Both the position numbers and the translations under genes were made by a program. DNA of 64,000 nucleotides from VFMC01 sp044238435 (GTDB lineage: Bacteria; Actinomycetota; Acidimicrobiia; Acidimicrobiales; Ilumatobacteraceae), in contig JBIIDH010000001.1 of assembly GCA_044238435.1 (NCBI GenBank), positions 1 to 64,000 on the forward strand. The letters are read 5' to 3'. The notes beneath the pieces were generated by a model. The model searched no databases, was not told the origin of the DNA, and was given only the letters and a program-made list of their open reading frames with translations. Position 1 is the first letter of the stretch; the number at the start of each line of letters is the position of its first letter. Positions 1 to 8,123 of the stretch are shown in pieces.

Positions 1-116
1 GGGATCTCTCTGGTGATGTATGCAGGAGCGTCGGCCGACCCGCCGGCGCGCGCAGCGGCGCGGGCAGCACGACCTCCGCTGCGTCGTCGCGGTGCTTGCT
101 GTTCGTCGATCGTCAC
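1..116 (-). CDS. MttB-family (trimethylamine methyltransferase-like) protein, N-terminal fragment
   Basis: Only the first 38 codons are in the window; the gene runs off the left edge. It starts at GTG 116 with a GGGAG ribosome-binding site about 9 nt upstream. The peptide begins MTIDEQQAPRRRSGG, continues Arg/Ala-rich, then reads PAYITREIP. An Arg-rich basic N-terminus followed by a short Tyr/Pro segment is typical of non-pyrrolysine MttB-superfamily proteins, and two complete members lie further right. A weak -10 (TAGCAT, minus strand 181-176) lies upstream. It diverges from the first ABC importer operon. The family call rests on a short stretch and on context, so it is tentative. Confidence 0.5.
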   Translation of the reverse strand, partial: MTIDEQQAPRRRSGGRAARAAARAGGSADAPAYITREI

Positions 117-211
117 GGCTCGGTCTCCCTGCTGATGCGGCGGCGGCGGCGCCTGCCACTCTGCCGGCGAGCCGGATGCTAGACGCAGACCGCCGGTGCA
201 GTGGGAGGTCG

Positions 212-241
212 TTGACCCGCTGCGCTGACCAGCACTAGTGT
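212..241 (+). promoter_or_regulatory. Sigma70-type promoter of the first ABC importer operon
   Basis: TTGACC (212-217), an 18-nt spacer and TAGTGT (236-241). The predicted transcript starts near 248, leaving a leader of about 45 nt that ends in a GGGGG ribosome-binding site before ATG 293. Confidence 0.6.
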
Positions 242-251
242 AAAAGCGACC

Positions 252-267
252 GAAGTTTCAATACTTC
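252..267. promoter_or_regulatory. Short inverted repeat in the leader of the first SBP gene
   Basis: GAAGT-TTCAAT-ACTTC is a 5-bp dyad just downstream of the predicted transcription start. It could be an operator for substrate induction or a small mRNA hairpin. The regulator is unknown. Confidence 0.3.
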
Positions 268-292
268 TGTCCACTCACTTCCAGGGGGATTC

Positions 293-2053
293 ATGACATC
301 AGAGTTCGACAAGCTGCGCGGCTCCATCGGCCCGCTCCAGCAAGAGGTCGTCGACGCCTATGCGAGCGGTTCCGTCTCGCGGCGTTCGTTCCTCGTGCGT
401 GGCAGCGTCGTCGGTTTGAGTGTGGCGTTCATGGGCTCGGTCATCGCTGCGTGCGGCGACGACGACGAGAGCACCAGCACCACCGCCGGCGGCACCGAGA
501 CCACGGCCGGGGGTACCGAGACCACGGCGGGCGGCACCGAGACCACGGCTCCTGCAGCCGAGACCACTGCGGCGCCCGCACCCGGCGGCATCCAGCAGGG
601 CGGCACGCTGCGCATCGCCGCCCAGCGCCCCGGTAGCCCGCTCGACCCGGTGGCCATGGACAACCTGGGTGCGTACACCCCGGTCGTCACCTGCTTCGAG
701 TACCTCTGCGGCCCCACCCCGGGCAGCCCGGCGCTGGCGCCGATGCTGGCCGAGTCGTGGGAGCCCAACGCCGACGGCAGCGAGTGGACCTTCAAGCTCC
801 GCAGTGGTGTGAAGTGGCACGACGGCAGCGACTTCACGTCGGCCGATGTGGTGGCCACCATGGAGCGCATGATCGCGGCCGGCAAGCTCTCGGCCTACAT
901 GGACCCGGGCGGCTGCACGGCGGTCGACGACCTCACCGTGAAGATGACGCTGCTGGGCCCCGACGGCCAGTTCCCGTACAACGTGTGCCACTGGAACCCG
1001 CAGACGGTCATCACTCCGGCCGACTTCGAGACGGGCACCACGCTCGACGGTCGCCCCACCGGCACCGGCGCCTTCAAGCTCGACAGCTTCGACGCCGCCA
1101 CCGGCGCCAAGTTCTCGGCCAACGCCGAGTACTGGGGCGGCAAGCCCTACCTCGACGGCCTCGAGTTCATCTTCTCCGACGACATCGCCACCCAGGTGAC
1201 GGGTCTGCAGGGCGGCGCGGCCGACGTGATCGTGCAGTTCTCGATGGTGGGTGGCGAAGCCATCCTCAACGACGACAAGTTCACGGTCGAGGCCATCCGC
1301 GGTGCTGCTCACCGCCAGTTGTGGATGAACGTCCGCGAAGGCACGTTCGCCGACGTGAAGGTGCGCGAGGCGATCGCTCTCGGTGTCGACCGTCAGGCCT
1401 GCATCGACATCGCCCTCCAGGGCAAGGGCGACCTCGGCAACGACCACCCGATCGCCCCGGTGTACGAGTTCTTCGACAGCGCCCAGCCCCAGCGCGAGCG
1501 CGACGTCGAGAAGGCCAAGGCCCTGCTCGAGGAAGCCGGTAAGAGCGGCCTCGCCATCACCATGCACGTGCCGAAGCTGCAGGAGATCCCGCAGTTGGCC
1601 GAGCTGATGCAGAGCCAGCTGAAGGACATCGGCATGGACGTCACGCTGAACGTCGAGAGCACCGACACCTTCTACGACCGCTGGTGCTTGGTGTACGACA
1701 GCACCAACGAGCCCGCGGGCTGCGACGGCGGCGAAGAGTTCGGCATCGTCGACTACGGCAACCGTGGTGTGCCCGACGTGTACCTGGTGAAGGCGTACGC
1801 CACCGGCGAGTGGAACTCGGCGCACTACAACAGCGCTGAGTTCAACCAGGCAGTGGCCGACTACCAGGCGGCCCTCACGCTCGAGGACCGCAAGGAGCCG
1901 GTGTCGCGTATCCAGAGCATCGCGAACGCCGACATCCCGTACGTCATCCCGTACTTCTACAACTCGCTGTACGCGTACACGAGCAACGTCACGGGTGTGT
2001 TGGCCACGGGTCTCGGCCACTACTACTGCGACAAGGCCGGCTTCACGGCCTGA
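293..2053 (+). CDS. ABC transporter substrate-binding lipoprotein, family 5 (DppA/OppA type)
   Basis: Extracytoplasmic solute receptor of a dipeptide/oligopeptide/nickel-type importer (586 aa). A cytoplasmic lead of about 29 residues precedes a Tat motif (SRRSFLVRG, residues 29-37), a hydrophobic stretch and a lipobox ending at Cys54, so it is a Tat-exported lipoprotein. A Thr/Gly/Glu linker with three TTAGGTE repeats (about residues 63-86) tethers the SBP_bac_5 domain. ATG 293 follows a GGGGG ribosome-binding site. It heads an operon with two permeases and a fused ATPase. The ligand cannot be read from sequence; the nearby amine-demethylation genes make a methylated amine or short peptide plausible. 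A homologous receptor is encoded at 14269-16056. Confidence 0.9.
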   Translation: MTSEFDKLRGSIGPLQQEVVDAYASGSVSRRSFLVRGSVVGLSVAFMGSVIAACGDDDESTSTTAGGTETTAGGTETTAGGTETTAPAAETTAAPAPGGIQQGGTLRIAAQRPGSPLDPVAMDNLGAYTPVVTCFEYLCGPTPGSPALAPMLAESWEPNADGSEWTFKLRSGVKWHDGSDFTSADVVATMERMIAAGKLSAYMDPGGCTAVDDLTVKMTLLGPDGQFPYNVCHWNPQTVITPADFETGTTLDGRPTGTGAFKLDSFDAATGAKFSANAEYWGGKPYLDGLEFIFSDDIATQVTGLQGGAADVIVQFSMVGGEAILNDDKFTVEAIRGAAHRQLWMNVREGTFADVKVREAIALGVDRQACIDIALQGKGDLGNDHPIAPVYEFFDSAQPQRERDVEKAKALLEEAGKSGLAITMHVPKLQEIPQLAELMQSQLKDIGMDVTLNVESTDTFYDRWCLVYDSTNEPAGCDGGEEFGIVDYGNRGVPDVYLVKAYATGEWNSAHYNSAEFNQAVADYQAALTLEDRKEPVSRIQSIANADIPYVIPYFYNSLYAYTSNVTGVLATGLGHYYCDKAGFTA

Positions 2054-2086
2054 CCGCCGTAGGTCATCGGTTCAGCACGCCGGGTC

Positions 2087-2227
<141 letters not shown>

Positions 2228-2271
2228 CGTCCGGCTACTGTTCGGTTGGGCACACTCAGCAAGGGGACTGA

Positions 2272-3222
2272 ATGCTCCGTTACCTCCTCAAACGGCTCGC
2301 GTCGGCCATCGTCACGTTGTGGCTGCTCGTCACGATCGTGTTCCTGATCGTCAACATCCTGCCGGGCGACATCGCCCGCAAGATCCTCGGGCCCTTCGCC
2401 ACGCAGGAGAGCGTCGCTGCGTACCGCGCCGAGTACGGCCTCGACCTGCCGCTGTGGCGCCAGTACCTGTCGTCGATGTGGAACATCGTCACGCTCGACT
2501 TCGGCTCCTCGTACCTGCAGAAGAAGCCGGTCACCGACATCGTGTTCCCAGCACTGCTGCGCTCGGGCAAGTTGGCGATCCTGGCGTTCGTCATCACCAT
2601 TCCGGTGTCGATCCTGGCGGGCATCATCGCCGCCCGTCGCCAGGACAAGCTCTCCGACCGGGCCATCGTGAACGTCGGCCTCGCCAGTTCGTCGATCCCC
2701 GAATTCGTCTCGGCCGCCGTGTTGCTGTCGGTCTTCTGTGTGCACTGGAAGATCGGCAAGGTGTTCGCCAACCCGCCCGAAGGAACCTCACTGGTGGGCC
2801 AGTTGCAGTACCTCCTGATGCCTGCCTTGGCGATGGCCATCGCCTACTTCGGGTACCTGGCGCGCATGACCCGTGCCGGGGTGATCTCGGCTCAGAATGC
2901 CGACTACGCCCGAACAGCCACCATGAAGGGCATGTCGCAGGGTGAGGTGATGCGTCGACACATCCTCCGCAACGCCCTCGCACCCACCATCACCGTCATC
3001 AGCATCCAGATCGGGTATCTGTTCGGCGGCATCATCGGTGTCGAGAAGGTGTTCAACTACCCGGGCCTCGGCACCGAGATGCTCAATGCTGCCAAGGGGC
3101 GCGACATCCCGCTGCTGCAAGGTGCGGTACTGGTGGTGGGCCTCATCTACATGCTCTCCACCCTGGCCGCCGACCTCCTCATCGCCTACCTCAACCCGCG
3201 TGTTCGACTGGAGACCAAGTGA
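2272..3222 (+). CDS. ABC transporter permease, DppB/OppB type
   Basis: Inner-membrane permease of the importer, 316 aa, the usual length for the family. An N-terminal membrane segment (about residues 9-29) is followed by the periplasmic loop with the LPGDIARKILGP motif and then the BPD_transp_1 core of about five helices. The EAA-like loop that docks on the ATPase contains RTATMKGMS. ATG 2272 follows an AAGGGG ribosome-binding site. Its stop overlaps the GTG of the next gene (GTGA), so the two permeases are translationally coupled. Confidence 0.93.
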   Translation: MLRYLLKRLASAIVTLWLLVTIVFLIVNILPGDIARKILGPFATQESVAAYRAEYGLDLPLWRQYLSSMWNIVTLDFGSSYLQKKPVTDIVFPALLRSGKLAILAFVITIPVSILAGIIAARRQDKLSDRAIVNVGLASSSIPEFVSAAVLLSVFCVHWKIGKVFANPPEGTSLVGQLQYLLMPALAMAIAYFGYLARMTRAGVISAQNADYARTATMKGMSQGEVMRRHILRNALAPTITVISIQIGYLFGGIIGVEKVFNYPGLGTEMLNAAKGRDIPLLQGAVLVVGLIYMLSTLAADLLIAYLNPRVRLETK

Positions 3223-4142
3223 ACCTCCCCGTCACGCCTCGCGACCCGGCGGCCGACGACACCGTGCTGGTGCCCGGTGCGCCCTCGATCGCCCCGGCCG
3301 TCAGCGAGCGCAAACAGGCCCGCCGCGAGAACTGGCGGCTCATCCGCCGCCGACCGTCGTTCATCATCGGCAACTTCATCGTGCTGGTGTGGGTGGTGTG
3401 TGCCATCGGCGGCGACAAGATCACCCCGCACGACCCGCTCGACTTCCGCTCCAAGGTGCACCTCCCCCCGAGCAGCGAGTTCCTCTTCGGTACCGACAAG
3501 ACGGGCCGCGACGTGCTCTCGCGTGTCATGGCCGGCGCCCGCGACGTGCTGAAGATCGCTCCTCTGGCGGCACTGCTCGGCGTGCTCCTCGGCGTCATCC
3601 TCGGTCTGCTGATGGGTTACCTCGGCAAGCGGTTCGACAACGTGATGAGTCGTATCGTCGAGGCCTTCCTGGCTCTGCCAGTGGTGCTCATCGCGCTCTT
3701 GGCCATCACCACCCTGGGCAACTCGTCATGGGTGGTGCTCGGGGTGGTTGCCACGCTGTTCACCCCGGTGGTGGCCCGCACCGTGCGCTCGGCGGTGCTC
3801 GCCGAGCGCGACCTCGACTACGTCACCTCGGCGAAACTCCGCGGTGAATCGACGCGATTCATCATGTTCCGCGAGATCTTGCCCAACGTCAGCGGGCCGA
3901 TCATCGTCGAGCTCACCGTGCGAATCGGGTACGCGGTGTTCACCATCTCCACCCTGTCGTTCCTCGGTGCGGGCCCGCCCCCGCCGTCGCCCGACTGGGG
4001 CGCCCAGGTGAGCGAGGGCTACAACTCCATCAGCGCAGGCATCTGGTGGACCACGTTCTTCCCGGCCATGGCCATTGCCAGCCTGGTCATCGCTGTCAAC
4101 CTCATCGCCGATGCGGTGCAGTCCGTGATGGAGGCATCATGA
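3219..4142 (+). CDS. ABC transporter permease, DppC/OppC type
   Basis: Second permease subunit, 307 aa. A cytoplasmic N-terminus of about 45 residues rich in Arg and Pro precedes the first membrane helix. The DPLDFRSK and FGTDKTGRDVLSR motifs are characteristic of DppC/OppC, and the EAA loop contains SAKLRGES. GTG start inside a GTGA overlap with the upstream permease; the end overlaps the ATPase start (ATGA). It should form a heterodimeric channel with the product of 2272-3222. Confidence 0.93.
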   Translation: MNLPVTPRDPAADDTVLVPGAPSIAPAVSERKQARRENWRLIRRRPSFIIGNFIVLVWVVCAIGGDKITPHDPLDFRSKVHLPPSSEFLFGTDKTGRDVLSRVMAGARDVLKIAPLAALLGVLLGVILGLLMGYLGKRFDNVMSRIVEAFLALPVVLIALLAITTLGNSSWVVLGVVATLFTPVVARTVRSAVLAERDLDYVTSAKLRGESTRFIMFREILPNVSGPIIVELTVRIGYAVFTISTLSFLGAGPPPPSPDWGAQVSEGYNSISAGIWWTTFFPAMAIASLVIAVNLIADAVQSVMEAS

Positions 4143-6202
4143 CCGACCTCGCCTCATCTGCTGCCTCCACCGAGGCACCCTCGGCTGCCCTTGCGGTCGA
4201 AGACCTCGAGGTGGTGTACACCGTGCGTGGCATCGATCGCGTGGTGCTGCGCGGCGTTTCGTTCTCCATCGCTCCCGGTGAGGCCTACGGCCTCGTGGGC
4301 GAGTCGGGGTGCGGCAAGAGCACCACGGCGTACGCAGCCCTGCGCTACCTACCGCGCAACGGCAAGATCGTCGGTGGCCGTGTGCTCGTGGGCGGCCAGA
4401 ACGTCACCGAGATGTCGACGAGGCAGCTGCAGGACTTCCGCGCCCACAACGCGTCGATGGTGTACCAGGACCCGGCGCAGGCGATGAATCCCACGCTGCG
4501 AGTGGGCAAGCAGTTGATCGAGAGCTTCACCCTGCTCGGGCAGTCGAAGCAACAGGCCCAGCAGTCGGCCATCGAGGCGTTGCGCCGGGTGCGCATCGCC
4601 GACCCCGAGCGGGTGATGGATCGTTACCCGTTCCAGTTGTCGGGCGGTATGCAGCAGCGTGTCGTCATCGCCATGGCCCTGGCCTGCGACCCGAAGTTGC
4701 TGGTGCTCGACGAGCCCACCACCGGTCTCGACGCCACGGTGGAGGCCGAGGTGCTCGATCTGGTGCAGACACTGCGCAAGGAGAGCGACGCGGCAGTGCT
4801 GCTCATCGCCCACAACCTCGGCATCATCCGCTCGCTGTGCGACCGAGTGGGCGTGATGTACGCCGGGCGCATCGTCGAGGAGGGCCCGAGCGCCCAGGTG
4901 TTCGATGCGCCGCAGCACCCGTACACGGTAGGCCTGCTTCGTTCGCTGCCGCGGCGCGGGGTGCGCAAGTCGGAGAAGGCGCTCGCCACCATTCCCGGCA
5001 TCTTGCCGCTCATCGGCACCGACCTGCCCACGTGTGTGTTCGTCGACCGGTGCCCGCTGGCCGACGAGGTGTGCCACACTCAGGTTCCGCCCGTCGCACC
5101 CATCGGCGACGACGGCACGCGCTACTCGCGCTGCCACCACGTCGACCGCATCGACCAGATCCACGACGACGTCACCAAGGTGGGCATCAGCATGCTGGTG
5201 CCCGATGAGGCACACCCCGATGTGCTGCAGCTCAGTCACGTGTCGAAGACGTTCCACCAGCGCAGCACGGCCATTCCAGCGCTTGTCGATGTCGACCTCG
5301 AACTCGTCGAGGGCGAGACACTCGGCATCGTCGGCGAGTCGGGTTCGGGAAAGTCGACGCTCGCCAAGACGATGCTCGGGATCGAGAGCCTCGACATCGG
5401 TGGCGCGGTGTCGCTCGACGGCCACCAGCTCGCCGCATCAACCGTCGACCGCACGGCCGCCGACAAGCGCTCGATGCAGATGATCTTCCAGAACCCCGAC
5501 TCGGCGCTGAACCGCAGTTGGTCGGTGCGGCGCATCCTGGTGCGTAGTGTCGAGAAGCTCACCGGCATCAAGGGCAAGGAGGCCAACGACCGAGTCGAGG
5601 CGTTGGCTGCACATCTGCGGCTCACCCCGCGGCATCTCGACCTCAAGCCTCGCCAACTCTCGGGCGGCCTGAAGCAGCGTGTCGCCATCGCCCGCGCCTT
5701 CGTGGGCGATCCGCGCATCGTGGTGTGCGACGAGCCCACCAGCGCGCTCGACGTGTCGGTGCAGGCCGCCATCTTGAACCTGCTCGCCGACCTGCAGTCG
5801 GAGAACAAGACGAGTTACGTCTTCATCTCCCACGACATGGGCGTGGTGCGCTACCTGGCCGACCGCATCGCCGTGATGTACCTCGGTCGCATCCAGGAGA
5901 TCGGCTCCACCGACGAGGTGTTCAAGGGGCCCAACCACCCCTACACCGAGGCGCTGCTGTCGGCCATCCCCGACGTGGATGGTGGCGTGAAGGAACGCAT
6001 CCGCCTCGGCGGCGAGATCCCCAGCCCGGCCAATCCGCCGTCGGGCTGTGTGTTCCACCCTCGCTGCCCGCGGGCCATGCCAGGGGTGTGCGAGGTCAGC
6101 GAACCGCCGCTGCGTGAGGTGTCGCCGGGGCACGCGATGCGCTGCCACATCCCCATCGAGACCCTCGTCGAACTGCAACGCAAGCCCTCGGTCGACGCCT
6201 GA
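4139..6202 (+). CDS. Fused double ATP-binding protein of a Dpp/Opp-type ABC importer (DppD-DppF)
   Basis: Single 687-aa polypeptide with two complete nucleotide-binding domains that are separate DppD and DppF proteins in most bacteria. NBD1 has Walker A GESGCGKST (about residue 54), signature LSGGMQQR (about 166) and Walker B LLVLDEPTT. NBD2 has Walker A GESGSGKST (about 398), signature LSGGLKQR (about 507) and IVVCDEPTS. Each domain ends in an oligopeptide-transporter C-terminal motif with paired Cys (CVFVDRCPLADEVC and CVFHPRCPRA). The ATG was chosen because it overlaps the permease stop (ATGA). It ends the first importer operon and converges with soxD. Confidence 0.93.
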   Translation: MTDLASSAASTEAPSAALAVEDLEVVYTVRGIDRVVLRGVSFSIAPGEAYGLVGESGCGKSTTAYAALRYLPRNGKIVGGRVLVGGQNVTEMSTRQLQDFRAHNASMVYQDPAQAMNPTLRVGKQLIESFTLLGQSKQQAQQSAIEALRRVRIADPERVMDRYPFQLSGGMQQRVVIAMALACDPKLLVLDEPTTGLDATVEAEVLDLVQTLRKESDAAVLLIAHNLGIIRSLCDRVGVMYAGRIVEEGPSAQVFDAPQHPYTVGLLRSLPRRGVRKSEKALATIPGILPLIGTDLPTCVFVDRCPLADEVCHTQVPPVAPIGDDGTRYSRCHHVDRIDQIHDDVTKVGISMLVPDEAHPDVLQLSHVSKTFHQRSTAIPALVDVDLELVEGETLGIVGESGSGKSTLAKTMLGIESLDIGGAVSLDGHQLAASTVDRTAADKRSMQMIFQNPDSALNRSWSVRRILVRSVEKLTGIKGKEANDRVEALAAHLRLTPRHLDLKPRQLSGGLKQRVAIARAFVGDPRIVVCDEPTSALDVSVQAAILNLLADLQSENKTSYVFISHDMGVVRYLADRIAVMYLGRIQEIGSTDEVFKGPNHPYTEALLSAIPDVDGGVKERIRLGGEIPSPANPPSGCVFHPRCPRAMPGVCEVSEPPLREVSPGHAMRCHIPIETLVELQRKPSVDA

Positions 6203-6247
6203 CGGAAGCCCGACCGAGCCGCGTGGCAGCCCGCGGGTGCGGACGGT

Positions 6248-6484
6248 TCAGTCGACGATGCGGTCGACGCTGGTGTCGCGCTGCAGGGTGCACCACCGGT
6301 GGCAGCCGCCCGAGTGGAACCACCGCTCGGTCTGCACGCCCGACCCGTTGGTGTAGAACCACACCCGGTGCAGGTCGCGCTCGTTCGGGTCGGTGATCGA
6401 CGCGGGTGCCTCGGGGTCTTCGCCGCCGAAGCGGAACTCTTCCACCGGACGTGGGCCGCAGTGGGGGCAGGGGATCGTCAGCAT
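6248..6484 (-). CDS. soxD: Sarcosine oxidase delta subunit
   Basis: Small zinc-binding subunit (78 aa) of the heterotetrameric sarcosine oxidase, which oxidatively demethylates sarcosine to glycine, coupled to tetrahydrofolate and releasing H2O2. It begins MLTIPCPHCG, the family's usual start, and carries a second Cys pair (SGGCHRWC) that completes the zinc site. FYTNGSG and ERWFH are further SoxD landmarks. Last gene of the soxA-G-B-D operon, 8 nt after soxB. Confidence 0.95.
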   Translation of the reverse strand: MLTIPCPHCGPRPVEEFRFGGEDPEAPASITDPNERDLHRVWFYTNGSGVQTERWFHSGGCHRWCTLQRDTSVDRIVD

Positions 6485-6492
6485 CGTGGCTC

Positions 6493-7701
6493 CTACTTGG
6501 TGCCGGTCGAGCCGAGGTCGGCCATCGGCTGGTCCTTGGCGAAGCGGTCGAGGGCGAACGGGGCGATGAGTTCGGGCACGCGGCCCGTGGCGATGAGTTG
6601 GGCCAACTGCTCGCCACCGGCGGGGATGGCCTTGAAGCCCCACGTGCCCCAGCCAGTGGTGATGTAGAACCCGTCGACACCGGTGTGGCCGATGATGGGC
6701 GAGAAGTCGGCCGACACGTCGCAGCGACCCGTCCACTGACGCAGGATGCGCAGGTCGCGGGTGAACGGCAGCACCATGGCCATCTTGCGCGAGCACTGCT
6801 GCAGGAACTGGAACGACGACTGCAACGAGTAGCTGGCCTGCGGCTCGTACTCATGGCCGATGAGCATCTGCCCACGGGCGGTCTGCGAGATGTACGAGTT
6901 CATCTCGGTGTCGGAGATGATGTTCGGGAACGTGCGGGCGTAGCTGTTGGTGACGAACGCCTGCAGCGGGTGGGTACGGATGGGCAGGCGCAGGTCGGCG
7001 TGGCGAGCGAGCTCCGACACGTTGCCACCCACGGCGCTCACGACGGCACCCGCGTGGATGTCGCCCATCGGCGTGCGCACACCGGTGACCCGGCCACCGT
7101 CGCGCAGCAGGCCGATGACCGGGGTGTTCTGCACCACGTGCACGCCACGACGCATCGCGCCCTGGGCATAGGCCCACACCACGCGGTCGTGGCGGGCCGA
7201 CGCGCCGGGCAGGTGATAGCTCGCGCCGAGCAACGGGTAGCGGCCGCCGCCGGCGAGGTCGATCTGCGGGCAGAGGCGCTTCACCTCGGCGGGCTCGATG
7301 AAGTGCGTCTCCACCCCGAACGCCTGGTTCAGCAGGGCGCGGGCGCGCTGGGTGCGCAGCGTGGCCTCGCTGTGGGCCAGCCACAGCAGGCCCTTGGTGT
7401 CGTGCATGATCCAGCAGCCGGTCTCGGCCTCGAGCTGTTGGTACAGATGCACGCTGTGGTCGTAGAACTTGATCGACTCAGACAACCCGTAGTTCGAGCG
7501 GATGATCGTGGTGTTGCGGCCCGAGTTGCCGCTGCCGATGTAGTTGGCCTCGATGACCAGCACATCGGTGATGCCGTGCCGCTCGGCGAGGTGGTACGCG
7601 GTCGACAGGCCGTGGCCGCCGCCGCCCACGATGACGACGTCGTACGACGACTTCGGTTCGTGCCAGGCCAGTTCGAGCAGGGTCTCGACGAACTCGTTCA
7701 T
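6493..7701 (-). CDS. soxB: Sarcosine oxidase beta subunit
   Basis: FAD-dependent oxidoreductase (402 aa) forming the sarcosine-oxidising site. The Rossmann motif VVIVGGGGHGLSTAYHL lies near residues 22-38, and GSGNSGRNTTIIRSNY (about residues 56-71) is diagnostic for SoxB. A second nucleotide-binding segment near the C-terminus reads DGFYITTGWGTWGFK. ATG overlaps the soxG stop (ATGA). The length matches known heterotetrameric SoxB (about 405 aa). Confidence 0.96.
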   Translation of the reverse strand: MNEFVETLLELAWHEPKSSYDVVIVGGGGHGLSTAYHLAERHGITDVLVIEANYIGSGNSGRNTTIIRSNYGLSESIKFYDHSVHLYQQLEAETGCWIMHDTKGLLWLAHSEATLRTQRARALLNQAFGVETHFIEPAEVKRLCPQIDLAGGGRYPLLGASYHLPGASARHDRVVWAYAQGAMRRGVHVVQNTPVIGLLRDGGRVTGVRTPMGDIHAGAVVSAVGGNVSELARHADLRLPIRTHPLQAFVTNSYARTFPNIISDTEMNSYISQTARGQMLIGHEYEPQASYSLQSSFQFLQQCSRKMAMVLPFTRDLRILRQWTGRCDVSADFSPIIGHTGVDGFYITTGWGTWGFKAIPAGGEQLAQLIATGRVPELIAPFALDRFAKDQPMADLGSTGTK

Positions 7702-8123
7702 GCCACGGCCCCCAGTCGGTCGGGTACTTCATGGAACGCCGAGCCCGACACGATGAGCAGGGTGCGGTCGGCCTCCATCACCAGCTTGATGGCCAGGCCG
7801 CACACCATGCCCTGGGCCAGCGCCGGCCGGGCGGTGGGCAGCGGCCACTCGAGCTTGTGGGTCAGTGCCGTCAGCTGTGCCGCATCGAGCCAGGCGCCGC
7901 GGAACATGGCCTCGGGTTCGATGATGGCGTGCGGATCGGCGGCGGCCACGGCAGCGGCGTCGTCGACCGTGGCGTCGATGACCAACGCGTCGTCGGGGGC
8001 GACGCGCACCATGATGGCGCCGGCCGGCCAGGAGGCTGCGTCGATGGCAGCGGGATTGGCGGTGATGCGCACAGCCATGAGGGTGGTGAAGCGCATCGGT
8101 TCGAGTGCGTCAGAGGCGGGCAC
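7698..8123 (-). CDS. soxG: Sarcosine oxidase gamma subunit
   Basis: Small structural subunit (141 aa) of heterotetrameric sarcosine oxidase; SoxG sequences are weakly conserved. Recognised by its place between soxA and soxB, by FTTLMAVRITANP near the N-terminus and by VSGSAFHEVPDRL at the end. GTG 8123 was chosen because it has a clean GGAGG site 5 nt upstream; it overlaps the end of soxA by 14 nt. ATG 8096 is an alternative. At about 141 aa it is shorter than the usual 180-200. Confidence 0.85.
   Translation of the reverse strand: MPASDALEPMRFTTLMAVRITANPAAIDAASWPAGAIMVRVAPDDALVIDATVDDAAAVAAADPHAIIEPEAMFRGAWLDAAQLTALTHKLEWPLPTARPALAQGMVCGLAIKLVMEADRTLLIVSGSAFHEVPDRLGAVA

Noticed and set aside
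20..238. 72-codon plus-strand frame at the left edge
   Set aside because: Arg/Ala-rich composition with no ribosome-binding site; the minus strand of the same DNA carries a better gene start (GTG 116).
299..2020. 573-codon open frame on the minus strand opposite the first SBP gene
   Set aside because: A mirror frame of a GC-rich gene; its His/Val/Leu-rich, low-complexity translation and the clear lipoprotein on the plus strand rule it out. The same holds for other long antisense frames (for example 6406-8361, 18164-20572, 52581-56726).
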